Source: Thioclava electrotropha
GTDB taxonomy: Bacteria; Pseudomonadota; Alphaproteobacteria; Rhodobacterales; Rhodobacteraceae
Length of the DNA stretch: 64,000 nucleotides
NCBI RefSeq assembly: GCF_002085925.2
Contig: NZ_CP053562.1
Coordinates: forward strand, 3,237,501-3,301,500
Direction of reading: 5' to 3'
The translations under genes and the position numbers were made by a program. Of the stretch, positions 1-10,030 are shown piece after piece (within the stretch, counting starts at the first letter, position 1; every line of letters begins with the position of its first letter). Below the pieces are notes generated by a model. The model worked only from the letters and a program-made list of their open reading frames with translations, made no database searches and was not told the origin of the DNA.

Positions 1-632
1 TCGTCCTGCCCACCGACCGAATTGAGATAAGCCAGCGGCAGCCCGGTCTCGACCACGCGCGCGACCATATGGGTCATCCGCACGTCGAGTTTGCCCCGGT
101 GATAGGGCGAGCCGTTCGGCACGATCAGGATCTCGGCCCCGGTCTCGGCCAGCGTCTCGGCCACATCCGGGTGCCACGCATCCTCGCAAATCGGCGTCCC
201 GATCCGCACGCCGTTGATCGCGTAGGGCCCGGAAATCTGACCGGTATCGTAGATGCGATACTCGTCGAAAATCCCGTGATGCGGCAGATCGTGCTTCAAC
301 ATCCGCGCGACCAGCGCTCCGTCTTTCCAGACCCAATAGGCGTTATACTGCCCCTGCTCGGTCCAGTAGGGCCCGCCGATGCCCAGCGCCGGACCATCGG
401 TGATCCGCGCGCCAAGCGCCTCCATCGCGGCAACCGCGTCGCGCACGAAAGCGGGCTTCGCGATCAGGTCCTGCGTCTGGTAGCCGGTCAGGAACATCTC
501 GGGCAGCACGACCATGTCGGCGCCCGCGCGCTTACCCTCTTCCCAAGCGGCGAAGGCCTTCTCGGCATTGGCCTCCAGCGCGCCCACGGTGGGGTTGAGC
601 TGGGCCATGGTGAGGCGGAAACGATCGGCCAT
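1..632 (-). CDS. nadE: NAD+ synthase (glutamine-hydrolysing), N-terminal part
   Basis: The first ~210 residues of a glutamine-dependent NAD+ synthetase; the rest lies beyond the left edge. The visible part is the nitrilase-fold glutaminase domain, which releases ammonia from glutamine for the synthetase domain that converts deamido-NAD to NAD in the cytoplasm. The nitrilase catalytic triad can be read: Glu in VVLPEMFLTGY, Lys in LKHDLPHHG, and Cys in GTPICEDAWH. The start ATG at 632 gives MADRFRLTMAQLNPTVG, the usual beginning of this domain. Truncation here is only the window boundary. Family assignment is firm; the synthetase domain itself cannot be seen. Confidence 0.93.
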   Translation of the reverse strand, partial: MADRFRLTMAQLNPTVGALEANAEKAFAAWEEGKRAGADMVVLPEMFLTGYQTQDLIAKPAFVRDAVAAMEALGARITDGPALGIGGPYWTEQGQYNAYWVWKDGALVARMLKHDLPHHGIFDEYRIYDTGQISGPYAINGVRIGTPICEDAWHPDVAETLAETGAEILIVPNGSPYHRGKLDVRMTHMVARVVETGLPLAYLNSVGGQD

Positions 633-858
633 AAGCGTCCTCGGGCTGTTATTGCCCCTCATTTAGCAGAAAACGATGGGGTGAAAAGGGGATGGCTGCC
701 CTGCATTTACCTACCCTTCCCCTCCGCGCCCCCGACACGGACCGCCCTGCCCGCTTGTCAGGCTACCCCCGCGCAATTAACCTTTCCCCAAGCACGGCAG
801 AGCGCGAATCCACGCGCTCGCGAGACCGGAGCACAGGCAGCACCATCAGGGGGCACGC

Positions 859-2346
859 ATGGCAGGCGCGCAGCTTCGCATCGCGACATTGGCAGTTCTG
901 ATCGGCTGGACCGCGCAGATCGCGCCGGCGCAAGAGGTCATCACCAAGCAATACGATGACGGCGGCCTCTATGAGGGCACCTTCACCGATGGCAAGCAGG
1001 ACGGCTATGGCAGCTACAAGCTGCCCTCGGGCTACGAATACGAAGGCCAATGGGTGATGGGCGAGATCAAGGGCAAGGGCCGCGCGCGCTTCCCCAATGG
1101 CTCGATCTACGAGGGCGAGTTCGACCACGGCAAACCCAACGGCAAGGGCAAGATCACCTTCGCCGATGGCGGCACCTATGAGGGCGACTGGCTCAACGGT
1201 CAGATCACCGGCACCGGCACCGCGCATTACGCCAACGGCTCGGTCTATGAGGGCCAGTTCCGCAACGCGATGCATGACGGCAAGGGCACGCTGGAGAGCG
1301 CGAACGGCTATCGCTACGAGGGCGACTGGCTGGGCGGCGTCAAGCAGGGCAACGGCAAGATTACCTATCCCGACGGCTCCACCTATGAGGGCCAGATGGC
1401 GCATGGCCAGCGCGACGGCACCGGCACGCTCACCATGGCGGACGGGCTGACCTATGTCGGCGACTGGAAGGCCGGGCAGATGAACGGTCGCGGCAAGCTG
1501 ACCCAACCCAATGGCGATGTCTACGAAGGCCAGATGGTCAACGGCAAGCGCCACGGCGCGGGCAAGGTCACCTATGCCAATGGCGACACCTATGAGGGGG
1601 AATTCCTGCTCGACAAGCGCCACGGCACCGGCACGTTCCGCGGCAAGGACGGCTATGTCTATACCGGCCAATGGAAAGAGGGCCGCATCGAGGGTCAGGG
1701 CAAGGTGCAGTACCCCGACGGCTCGGTCTATGAGGGCAGCTTCAAGAACGACCTGCCCGACGGTCAGGGCAAGATCACCTATCCCGACGGCTCCAGCTAC
1801 GAGGGCGGCTGGGCGCATGGCGTCATTCAGGGCACCGGCACCGCGCGCTACGCGAACGGGCTCGTCTATGAGGGCGAGTTCAAGAACGCGCGCAATGACG
1901 GGAAGGGCAAGATGACCTACCCGGACGGCTACAGCTACGAAGGCGACTGGGTGAACGGGCAACGCGAGGGCCAAGGCACCGCGCGCTATGCGGACGGCAC
2001 GACCTATGAGGGCGCGTTCAAGAACGGCCAGCGCGACGGGACCGGCAAGCTGACCATGCCCGACGGTTTCACCTATGAGGGCGAGTGGCGCAACGGCGCG
2101 ATCGACGGGCAAGGCCGCGCGACCTATGCCAATGGCGACACCTATGTGGGCAGCTTCTCGAATGGCAAACGCGAGGGGCAAGGCACGATGACCTATGCCT
2201 CCGGGAATGTCGCGAGCGGCGAATGGTCGAATGACAAGCTGCAGGACACCAGCGCGCCTGCGACCCAGCCGACGCCCGATGCCAGCGCCGAGACCCCGCC
2301 GGCCCCGGCGAACGAACCGGCCACGGCGGAGCCTTCCGCGAACTGA
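859..2346 (+). CDS. Secreted MORN-repeat protein
   Basis: 495 residues. A signal peptide (about residues 1-24, cleavage near APA-QE) is followed by about 19 MORN repeats of ~23 residues covering roughly residues 30-455, each with the pattern YEG-[DEQ]-[WF]-x-x-G-x-x-x-G-x-G. A Pro/Ala/Thr-rich tail ends the protein. MORN repeats form extended beta-hairpin arrays; in eukaryotes they sit at membrane junctions, but the role of exported bacterial arrays is unknown, so no enzymatic function is claimed. The signal peptide places it in the periplasm or outside. The 69-bp periodicity of the DNA follows from the protein repeat. It stands alone, converging on the photolyase operon with a 19-bp gap. Confidence 0.9.
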   Translation: MAGAQLRIATLAVLIGWTAQIAPAQEVITKQYDDGGLYEGTFTDGKQDGYGSYKLPSGYEYEGQWVMGEIKGKGRARFPNGSIYEGEFDHGKPNGKGKITFADGGTYEGDWLNGQITGTGTAHYANGSVYEGQFRNAMHDGKGTLESANGYRYEGDWLGGVKQGNGKITYPDGSTYEGQMAHGQRDGTGTLTMADGLTYVGDWKAGQMNGRGKLTQPNGDVYEGQMVNGKRHGAGKVTYANGDTYEGEFLLDKRHGTGTFRGKDGYVYTGQWKEGRIEGQGKVQYPDGSVYEGSFKNDLPDGQGKITYPDGSSYEGGWAHGVIQGTGTARYANGLVYEGEFKNARNDGKGKMTYPDGYSYEGDWVNGQREGQGTARYADGTTYEGAFKNGQRDGTGKLTMPDGFTYEGEWRNGAIDGQGRATYANGDTYVGSFSNGKREGQGTMTYASGNVASGEWSNDKLQDTSAPATQPTPDASAETPPAPANEPATAEPSAN

Positions 2347-2365
2347 TCCGCTCTTCTAGGCTGGC

Positions 2366-3892
2366 TTACAGCGCCTCGCCCCTGTCGAGCTTTGCGAGCA
2401 CCGCCTCCGCTGTCTTCAGCTTGGCCTCGCGGGTCTCTTTCTGCTGCTTGTCCCAGTTGCGATAGACCAGCCCCATGCGCGGATTGCCCTCGAACCGGTC
2501 GCGATGCCGGTCGAGGAAATGCCAGTACAAGCTGTTGAACGGGCACGCTTTCTCGCCGTCCTTCGCCTTCACGTCATAGGCGCAGCCCGCGCAGTAATCC
2601 GACATCTTGTCGATATAGGCACCCGAGGAAATGTAGGGCTTCGAGGCCACCACCCCGCCATCCGCGAACTGGCTCATCCCAGCCGTATTGGGCGCCTCCA
2701 CCCATTCATAGGCGTCGATATAGACCGCGAGATACCAATCCTGCACTTGGCGCGGGTCGATCCCGGCCAGCAGCGCAAAATTGCCTGTGACCATCAGACG
2801 CTGGATGTGATGCGCATAGGCCAGATCGCGGGTCTGCCCTATCGCGGCCTTCATACAGGCCATGTCGGTCTCGCCCGACCAGTAGAACCACGGCAGATCG
2901 CGCTTGTGGTTGAGCGCATTGCGCGAGGTGTAATCGGGCCCCTCAAGGAAGTAGATCCCGCGCATATATTCGCGCCAGCCGAGGATCTGCCGGATGAAGC
3001 CTTCCACCGAATTGATCGGCGCATCGCCGGCCTTGTAGGCCTCTTCCGCGGCCTTGCAGACCTCCAGCGGAGAGAGCAGCCCGAGATTGATGCTCGACGA
3101 CAGGATCGAGTGATGCAGCAGCCGGTCCTCGGCCAGCATCGCATCCTGATAGGTGCCGAAATCGCGCAGGTTATGGGCGATGAAATACTCCAGCGCGCGT
3201 TCGGCCTGCGCGCGGCTGACCGGCCAGTTGAATTCGTCGAGCGATCCGAAATTGTCCGGAAATTCCGCCTCGACCATCTCGAGCACCTCCTGCACCAGCG
3301 CATCCTTGCGGAAGGTCGGCGCGGGTTCACGGAACAGGTCGGGCTGGGCGGGCTTTCGGTTCTCCTTGTCGAAGTTCCACTCACCACCCGCCGGATCGTC
3401 GCCCTCCATCAAAAGGCCCGTCTCGCGGCGCATCTCGCGGTAGAACCATTCCATGCGCAATTCCTTGCGCCCCTCGGCCCAGTCGGCGAAGCGTTTTTCG
3501 GAGCAGATGAAGCGGTCGTCGGGCAGTTGCCGGATTTTCAACGGCGCGCTCTCGAAGGCCTGCCGCAGCCGCCATTCGCCGGGGGCGAGCGTCACGACCT
3601 CCTCGGCCCCCTCCTCCTCGGCGCGGCGGGCGAATTCGCCCACCAGCGAGCCCGCGTTGTCGTCGTCGGTCAGCTTCGTATAGCGAACCTGCCAGCCGTC
3701 GCGCTCCAACTCGTCGGCGAAGCGGCGCATGGCGGCGAAGGTCAGCGCCAGCTTCTGCTTGTGATGGCCGGTATAGGTGGCTTCCTCGCGCACCTCGGCC
3801 ATCACGACCACATCCGCTTCCTTGTCGCCACAGCGCAAAGCCGCGCCATCATGGCTGAGCTGGTCGCCCAGCACCGCGATCAGCTTAGTCAT
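2366..3892 (-). CDS. phrB: FeS-type cryptochrome/photolyase (PhrB/CryB family)
   Basis: 508 residues, the usual length of the bacterial cryptochrome/(6-4) photolyase family known from Agrobacterium PhrB and Rhodobacter CryB. The family uses FAD, a lumazine antenna and a [4Fe-4S] cluster to repair (6-4) photoproducts or act as a light sensor. Four cluster cysteines are visible at about residues 346 (DMACM), 434 and 437 (YCAGC) and 450 (ACPFN). These match Agrobacterium PhrB Cys350/438/441/454 with a constant offset of four. The N-terminus MTKLIAVLGDQLSHD is the alpha/beta antenna domain. It is the last gene of a three-gene operon, overlapping the upstream SDR by 8 nt. Sequence cannot separate repair from signalling function. 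Confidence 0.93.
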   Translation of the reverse strand: MTKLIAVLGDQLSHDGAALRCGDKEADVVVMAEVREEATYTGHHKQKLALTFAAMRRFADELERDGWQVRYTKLTDDDNAGSLVGEFARRAEEEGAEEVVTLAPGEWRLRQAFESAPLKIRQLPDDRFICSEKRFADWAEGRKELRMEWFYREMRRETGLLMEGDDPAGGEWNFDKENRKPAQPDLFREPAPTFRKDALVQEVLEMVEAEFPDNFGSLDEFNWPVSRAQAERALEYFIAHNLRDFGTYQDAMLAEDRLLHHSILSSSINLGLLSPLEVCKAAEEAYKAGDAPINSVEGFIRQILGWREYMRGIYFLEGPDYTSRNALNHKRDLPWFYWSGETDMACMKAAIGQTRDLAYAHHIQRLMVTGNFALLAGIDPRQVQDWYLAVYIDAYEWVEAPNTAGMSQFADGGVVASKPYISSGAYIDKMSDYCAGCAYDVKAKDGEKACPFNSLYWHFLDRHRDRFEGNPRMGLVYRNWDKQQKETREAKLKTAEAVLAKLDRGEAL

Positions 3893-4583
3893 AGATCATC
3901 TTCCGCGTCATACCGCCGTCGACGACCATCACCTGCCCCGTCACGAAGCCCGCATCCGCGAGGTAGAGGACGGCCTCGGCAATGTCCTTCGGCGTGCCGA
4001 CCCGGCCCACCGGATGCTGCGCGTGATCCTCTTCGCTCAGGGCCTCGCCGCTCGAATTGATCCAGCCGGGCGCGATGGCGTTGACCCGAACTTCCGGGCC
4101 AAGGCTCACCGCCATCGCATGGGTCAGCGACGTGACGCCGCCCTTCGCCGCCGCGTAAGCGAAGGTGTCGGGCTCGGATTGCAGCGCGCGGGTCGACGCC
4201 ATGTTGACCACCGCCCCCTGCCCCTTGCGCAAGGCGGGCAGAGCCTCACGCGTCATCAGGAACGTGCCGGTGAGATGCGGATCGATCCACCTGTGCCACG
4301 CCTCCAGCGTCAGCTCCTCCAGCGGTCCGCATTCGGGATTGGCCGGACCGCCATTATTCACCAAGAGATCGAGCGTCTCGAACCCGGCCTCCGCGACGGC
4401 GGCGCGAATGTCATCCTCGCTCCCAAGATCGCAGCGGATCGCCTCCAAGCCTTCGCGTGCCTCCAACGGATCGATATCCAAATCGAGCGCCGCGACCTGC
4501 CAGCCGCGATCCAGCAGCGCCTCGGTGATCGCGCGGCCGATCCCGCGTGCGGCGCCGGTGACGATGGCGTTTCGGGTTACCAT
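3885..4583 (-). CDS. Short-chain dehydrogenase/reductase, classical type
   Basis: 232 residues with the classical SDR signature: cofactor motif TGAARGIG near the N-terminus, NNGG, the catalytic serine in NMAST, and YAAAK with the catalytic Tyr and Lys, then the NAIAPGW segment. All catalytic residues are present, so an active NAD(P)H-dependent oxidoreductase is expected; the substrate cannot be read from sequence. It overlaps the SDR upstream by 7 nt and the photolyase downstream by 8 nt, so the three are almost certainly co-translated. The C-terminus DGGMTRKMIYD is not diagnostic. A role linked to the photolyase cofactor or stress response is only contextual inference. Confidence 0.88.
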   Translation of the reverse strand: MVTRNAIVTGAARGIGRAITEALLDRGWQVAALDLDIDPLEAREGLEAIRCDLGSEDDIRAAVAEAGFETLDLLVNNGGPANPECGPLEELTLEAWHRWIDPHLTGTFLMTREALPALRKGQGAVVNMASTRALQSEPDTFAYAAAKGGVTSLTHAMAVSLGPEVRVNAIAPGWINSSGEALSEEDHAQHPVGRVGTPKDIAEAVLYLADAGFVTGQVMVVDGGMTRKMIYD

Positions 4584-5242
4584 GGGATCTCCTTGCCTGC
4601 GTGATCGTAAAATCCGCCCGATTGCGCGGGCGTCAGCCCGTCCAGCACGTCGAGCAACCGGCGCGCGGCGTCTTCAGGGGCGAGCTTGTCGCGCGGGTAA
4701 TCGGCGGTAAAGGGTGTGTCGACCGTGCCGGGATGCAGGGCCGCGATAACGAGCTGCTTGTGAGAGCGCCCCAGTTCGATCGCCGCGCCGTGCAGCAGCT
4801 GGTTCAGGGCCGCTTTCGAGGTCCGATAGCTATACCAGCCGCCCAAACCGTTATCCCCGATCGAGCCGACCCGCGCCGAGAGCGCCGCAAACCGCGCGGG
4901 CCTGTCGCGGGGCAACAGGCCCGCCGCGTGTTTCAGCACCAGCGCCGGACCCATCGCATTCACGGCAAACTGGGTCTGCATTTCCTCGGGCGTCAGCTGC
5001 GACAGCGCCTTTTCCGGCGTGCCAAGCGCGCCGGAAGCCACAAAGATCAGATCGACCGGCCCGGCGATCCCGCGCAGACCCGCCTCGACCGAACGCTCAT
5101 CCGTCACATCGAATCCATCGCGCGACCGCGACACCCCCGTCACCGCGAAGCCGCGCGTCTCCAACTCGGCCCGGATCGCCGCGCCGATCCCGCCGGTATC
5201 TCCGATCACGATTGCCTGACCCGCCACCTTGTCCTCCGTCAT
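4577..5242 (-). CDS. SDR family oxidoreductase (C-factor-like)
   Basis: 221 residues. It has a cofactor loop GDTGGIGAAI, a catalytic Ser in LSARVGSIG and YRTSK with Tyr and Lys, followed by LHPGTVDTPF, a pattern seen in SDRs annotated as C-factor-like or cell-cell-signalling dehydrogenases. The N-terminus is short and lacks a membrane segment, so it should be cytosolic. It is the first gene of the SDR-SDR-photolyase operon; its start faces the leu leader region divergently. Substrate unknown. Confidence 0.85.
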   Translation of the reverse strand: MTEDKVAGQAIVIGDTGGIGAAIRAELETRGFAVTGVSRSRDGFDVTDERSVEAGLRGIAGPVDLIFVASGALGTPEKALSQLTPEEMQTQFAVNAMGPALVLKHAAGLLPRDRPARFAALSARVGSIGDNGLGGWYSYRTSKAALNQLLHGAAIELGRSHKQLVIAALHPGTVDTPFTADYPRDKLAPEDAARRLLDVLDGLTPAQSGGFYDHAGKEIPW

Positions 5243-5325
5243 ATGCGCCCAAAGGCTACGCGCCCCCGCCGCGAGCGGTTCCTTTTTTGCTTTTCATTTA
5301 TTACTCGGCGCCTATAGTGCCCCTC

Positions 5326-5418
5326 ATGACACGGGTTAAGCATATTCAACTCACCGCAGCCGGGGCTCTCGCCCAAGGCGCGATGCCCCGTGGTCTCCTT
5401 CTTCTTAGCAGCCTCTGA
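5326..5418 (+). CDS. leuL: Leucine leader peptide
   Basis: A 30-codon reading frame, 122 nt upstream of leuA, encoding MTRVKHIQLTAAGALAQGAM followed by PRGLLLLSSL. Four consecutive leucine codons (CTC CTT CTT CTT) lie near the end, with another Leu as the last residue. CTT is uncommon in this GC-rich window, which would make stalling sensitive to Leu-tRNA supply. The stop codon sits inside a strong hairpin. Position, size and the Leu run are the classic signature of an attenuation leader for a leucine biosynthesis gene. Confidence 0.85.
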   Translation: MTRVKHIQLTAAGALAQGAMPRGLLLLSSL

Positions 5419-5507
5419 GCGTGCCTTCGGGCGCGAACGCTCAGGGGTAACCAGCGCCCGGACAACTTCCGAAAGCCACCGCGCAATGCTGGCCTTTGGG
5501 ACGAAGT
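5412..5507 (+). promoter_or_regulatory. Attenuator-like RNA region of leuA
   Basis: Three hairpins can be drawn after the leader. Hairpin 1 pairs 5412-5422 with 5437-5447 (11 bp, one G-U) and contains an inner GCC-TTCG-GGC tetraloop stem; it overlaps the leader stop. An alternative stem pairs CGGGCGC (5428-5434) with GCGCCCG (5454-5460) and excludes the inner part of hairpin 1. A third stem pairs ACTTC near 5465 and AAAGCCA with TGGCCTTT and GAAGT near 5507. Mutually exclusive stems suit attenuation, but there is no U-tract after the last stem, so a canonical intrinsic terminator is not visible. Confidence 0.6.
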
Positions 5508-5540
5508 AACGCTAAGAGCCAAGACGAAAGAGACTAGCAG

Positions 5541-7112
5541 ATGGCCCAGACCATGATCGACAAAAACCGCGTTCTGATTTTCGACACGACCCTGCGTGAT
5601 GGCGAGCAATCGCCGGGCGCGACGATGACCCATGACGAGAAGCTCGAGATCGCCGATCTGCTCGACGAAATGGGCGTCGACATCATCGAAGCCGGCTTCC
5701 CCATCGCCTCGGAAGGCGATTTCGAAGCCGTCAGCGATATAGCGAAACGCGCCAAGTTCTCGACGATTTGCGGCCTGGCCCGCGCGAAGCTGCCCGATAT
5801 CGACCGCTGCTGGGAGGCCGTGCAGCACGCGAAATCGCCGCGCATCCACACCTTCATCGGCACGTCGCCGCTGCACCGCGCGATCCCGAACCTGACGATG
5901 GACGAGATGGCCGACGTCATCCACGAGACCGTCAGCCATGCACGCAACCTGTGCGACAACGTTCAATGGTCGCCGATGGACGCGACCCGGACCGAGCATG
6001 ACTACCTCTGCCGCGTCGTCGAGATCGCGATCAAGGCGGGTGCCACCACGATCAACATCCCCGACACGGTGGGCTACACCGCGCCGACTGAATCCGCCGA
6101 TCTGATCCGGATGCTGCTCGAGCGGGTGCCGGGCGCCGACGAGATCATCTTCGCGACCCACTGCCACAACGATCTGGGCATGGCGACGGCGAACGCGCTG
6201 GCCGCGGTCGATGCCGGTGCGCGCCAGATCGAATGCACGATAAACGGTCTGGGCGAGCGCGCGGGCAACACCGCGCTCGAAGAGGTCGTGATGGCGATGA
6301 AGGTCCGTCAGGACATCATGCCCTACCAGACCCACATAGACACGACGAAGATCATGAACATCTCGCGCCGCGTGGCGCAGGTTTCGGGCTTCCCGGTGCA
6401 GTTCAACAAGGCGATCGTCGGCAAGAACGCCTTCCTGCACGAAAGCGGCATCCACCAGGATGGCGTGCTGAAGAACGTCGAGACCTTCGAGATCATGAAG
6501 CCCGCCGATATCGGCCTCAACGAGGCGAATATCGCGATGGGCAAACACTCGGGCCGCGCCGCTCTGCGCGCGAAGCTCAAGGATCTGGGCTACGAGCTGG
6601 GCGACAATCAGCTCAAGGACGTCTTCGTTCGCTTCAAGGCGCTGGCCGACCGCAAGAAGGAAATCTACGACGAGGACCTGATCGCGCTGATGACCGACAG
6701 CGCCGCGAACACCGCGGATGACTACCTGCAGGTGAAATGGCTGCGCGTGGTCTGCGGTTCGGACGGGCAGGAAGCCGAGCTGAAGATGCTCGTCGACGGC
6801 GAGGAGAAATCCAGCAAGTGCCAAGGCGACGGCCCGGTCGATGCGGTCTTCAACTGCGTCAAGGAAATCTACCCGACGCAAGCGAAGCTGAAGCTCTATC
6901 AGGTGCATGCCGTGACCGAAGGCACCGACGCGCAGGCGACCGTTTCGGTCCGCCTCGAAGAAGACGGGCGGATCGGCACGGGGGCGGCGTCGGACACCGA
7001 CACGATCCTCGCCAGCGTGAAGGCCTATGTCGGCGCGCTCAACCGCCTGCGCTTCCGCAGCCAGAAAACCGCGCCCGACGCGGATGTGAAAACGGTGAGC
7101 TACAAGCTCTGA
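5541..7112 (+). CDS. leuA: 2-Isopropylmalate synthase
   Basis: 523 residues, full length for the family. It condenses acetyl-CoA with 2-oxoisovalerate, the first committed step of leucine biosynthesis. Visible are the catalytic-barrel start FDTTLRDGEQSPGATM (metal- and substrate-binding Arg/Asp), the metal-ligand motif THCHNDLGMA, the NGLGERAGN loop and HESGIHQDG. The C-terminal ~130 residues, ending RFRSQKTAPDADVKTVSYKL, form the leucine-feedback regulatory domain. The start at 5541 gives MAQTMIDKNRVLIFDTTL and matches family N-termini. It is controlled by the upstream leucine leader and is followed by an intrinsic terminator, so it appears monocistronic. Confidence 0.97.
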   Translation: MAQTMIDKNRVLIFDTTLRDGEQSPGATMTHDEKLEIADLLDEMGVDIIEAGFPIASEGDFEAVSDIAKRAKFSTICGLARAKLPDIDRCWEAVQHAKSPRIHTFIGTSPLHRAIPNLTMDEMADVIHETVSHARNLCDNVQWSPMDATRTEHDYLCRVVEIAIKAGATTINIPDTVGYTAPTESADLIRMLLERVPGADEIIFATHCHNDLGMATANALAAVDAGARQIECTINGLGERAGNTALEEVVMAMKVRQDIMPYQTHIDTTKIMNISRRVAQVSGFPVQFNKAIVGKNAFLHESGIHQDGVLKNVETFEIMKPADIGLNEANIAMGKHSGRAALRAKLKDLGYELGDNQLKDVFVRFKALADRKKEIYDEDLIALMTDSAANTADDYLQVKWLRVVCGSDGQEAELKMLVDGEEKSSKCQGDGPVDAVFNCVKEIYPTQAKLKLYQVHAVTEGTDAQATVSVRLEEDGRIGTGAASDTDTILASVKAYVGALNRLRFRSQKTAPDADVKTVSYKL

Positions 7113-8468
<1,356 letters not shown>

Positions 8469-8520
8469 GCCGGGACCGGGATCGCACCACGCCCGGCCAG
8501 TGATCTGACCGGAGACGGAA

Positions 8521-9483
8521 TTGGCCAGAAATCGCGACGACCAAGACTATATCGGACCGCTGCGCCGACTGGGCGTTGCGGTTCTTGTCGTCATATTGCT
8601 CGCCCTCTTCCTCGTCTGGCGCATCGACAGCCCGCGGATGGAGCGGTTCCGCTCTGCCCTCGTGGATCGCTTCGTGCCCAGCTTCGATTGGGCGATGGCC
8701 CCGGTCACGAAACTGACCGACATGGTCGAGGGCTTCCAATCCTATTCGCGCATCTACGAGCAGAACCAGGAGTTGCGCCGCGAGCTGCAGCAGATGAAGG
8801 CGTGGAAGGAAGCCGCCGTTCAGCTGGAGCAGCAAAACGCGAAGCTTCTGGCGCAGAACAAGGTGCGGCTCGATCCGAAACTGACCTCCGTGTCGGGGCG
8901 CGTGCTGGCCGATAGCGGCTCGCCCTTCCGTAAATCGGTGCTGCTGAATGTCGGCAAGCGCGACGGCATCGTCGATGGCTGGGCCACGATGGACGGGCTG
9001 GGCCTTGTGGGCCGGATCTCGGGCGTGGGCTCCTCGACTTCGCGGGTGCTGCTGCTGACCGACGCGTCGAGCCGCATCCCGGTCTCGATCCCGGCCTCGG
9101 GACAGAACGCGATCCTCGCGGGCGACAACTCCCCCTACCCGTTCGTGGATTTCCTCGAACATCCCGACCGCGTGCGCCCGGGCGACCGCGTGATCTCCTC
9201 GGGCGATGGCGGGGTCTTCCCGGCGGGACTGCTGGTCGGTCAGGTTTTTCAGGGCCGCGACAAGCGGCTGCGCGTACGTCTCGCGGCCGATTACGAGCGG
9301 CTCGATTTCCTGCGCGTGCTGCGCTCGCACCCGGCCGAGCGGATCGAGAATGCCGGCGGGCTGATTGCGCCCGATCCGAAAGTCATCGAACAGGAAGCCG
9401 CCGAGAAGGCGCGCTCGGAGGCTGCCGAGGGCGCGCTCGAACCCGATGACGGGTCGGAGGACGGCAACGGGGGCAGCCAATGA
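8521..9483 (+). CDS. mreC: Rod shape-determining protein MreC
   Basis: 320 residues. A short cytoplasmic N-terminus, one membrane helix (about residues 17-34), a coiled coil (about 70-105, rich in Glu, Gln and Leu) and the beta-barrel MreC core (SGRVLADSGSPFRKSV onwards) follow in order. A Glu/Asp/Gly-rich tail ends the protein. MreC links MreB to periplasmic PBP2 in the elongasome. The start is a TTG codon preceded by a GGAGAC-type ribosome site; no ATG fits, because the TTG is only a few residues before the conserved N-terminus. Its stop overlaps mreD by 4 nt. Confidence 0.95.
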   Translation: MARNRDDQDYIGPLRRLGVAVLVVILLALFLVWRIDSPRMERFRSALVDRFVPSFDWAMAPVTKLTDMVEGFQSYSRIYEQNQELRRELQQMKAWKEAAVQLEQQNAKLLAQNKVRLDPKLTSVSGRVLADSGSPFRKSVLLNVGKRDGIVDGWATMDGLGLVGRISGVGSSTSRVLLLTDASSRIPVSIPASGQNAILAGDNSPYPFVDFLEHPDRVRPGDRVISSGDGGVFPAGLLVGQVFQGRDKRLRVRLAADYERLDFLRVLRSHPAERIENAGGLIAPDPKVIEQEAAEKARSEAAEGALEPDDGSEDGNGGSQ

Positions 9484-10019
9484 TCGACCCCATCACCCGC
9501 CGCCGTCTCAGCTACCGTACGCTCTTCGTGGTGATCGGCCTCGTGCTGATCTTCGTGCGCCTGATGCCGGTCGACCATTCGCCGGGCGGCCTGCCCGGCC
9601 CCGACCTGACCTTGGCCCTGACGCTGGCTTGGGTGCTGCGGCGGCCCGAATACGCCCCGGCCCTGCTGATCGTTCTGGTTTTCCTGCTTGAAGACATCAT
9701 GTTCTGGCGGCCCATCGGACTTTGGGCGCTGATCGTCCTCGGCGCGACCGAATTCCTGCGCCGCCGCGAGCAAAGCCTGCGCGATCTGCCCTTCGCGCTG
9801 GAATGGGCATTGGTCGCGGGGCTGCTGATCGCTATGGTGGCGGTGAAGCGCATCGTCCTGCTGGTCACGATGGTCGATCAGCCGAGCCTCGGGCTGGAAC
9901 TGTTCCAGATGCTGGTGACGCTGGCCGCCTACCCGGTGGTGGTGCTGGTGTCGCGGGTGGCCTTCGGCCTGCGCCGCGCGGCACCGGGCGAGGTCGACGC
10001 CTACGGACATCGAATGTGA
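9480..10019 (+). CDS. mreD: Rod shape-determining protein MreD
   Basis: 179 residues, highly hydrophobic with about five predicted membrane helices, and the usual size and position for MreD. It is an inner-membrane elongasome component that partners MreC. Sequence identity is weak in this family, so the call rests on position between mreC (4-nt ATGA overlap) and mrdA (11-nt gap) and on topology. Confidence 0.92.
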   Translation: MIDPITRRRLSYRTLFVVIGLVLIFVRLMPVDHSPGGLPGPDLTLALTLAWVLRRPEYAPALLIVLVFLLEDIMFWRPIGLWALIVLGATEFLRRREQSLRDLPFALEWALVAGLLIAMVAVKRIVLLVTMVDQPSLGLELFQMLVTLAAYPVVVLVSRVAFGLRRAAPGEVDAYGHRM

Positions 10020-10030
10020 GGGGGCCCAGA

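Noticed and set aside
763..2181. Minus-strand open frame opposite the MORN gene with regular repeats
   Set aside because: The repeats are the antisense translation of the 69-bp MORN units; no signal peptide or known domain.
1000..2200. Tandem DNA repeats that could suggest CRISPR or minisatellite
   Set aside because: Period 69 bp, fully coding and diverged, explained by MORN protein repeats; no spacer structure.
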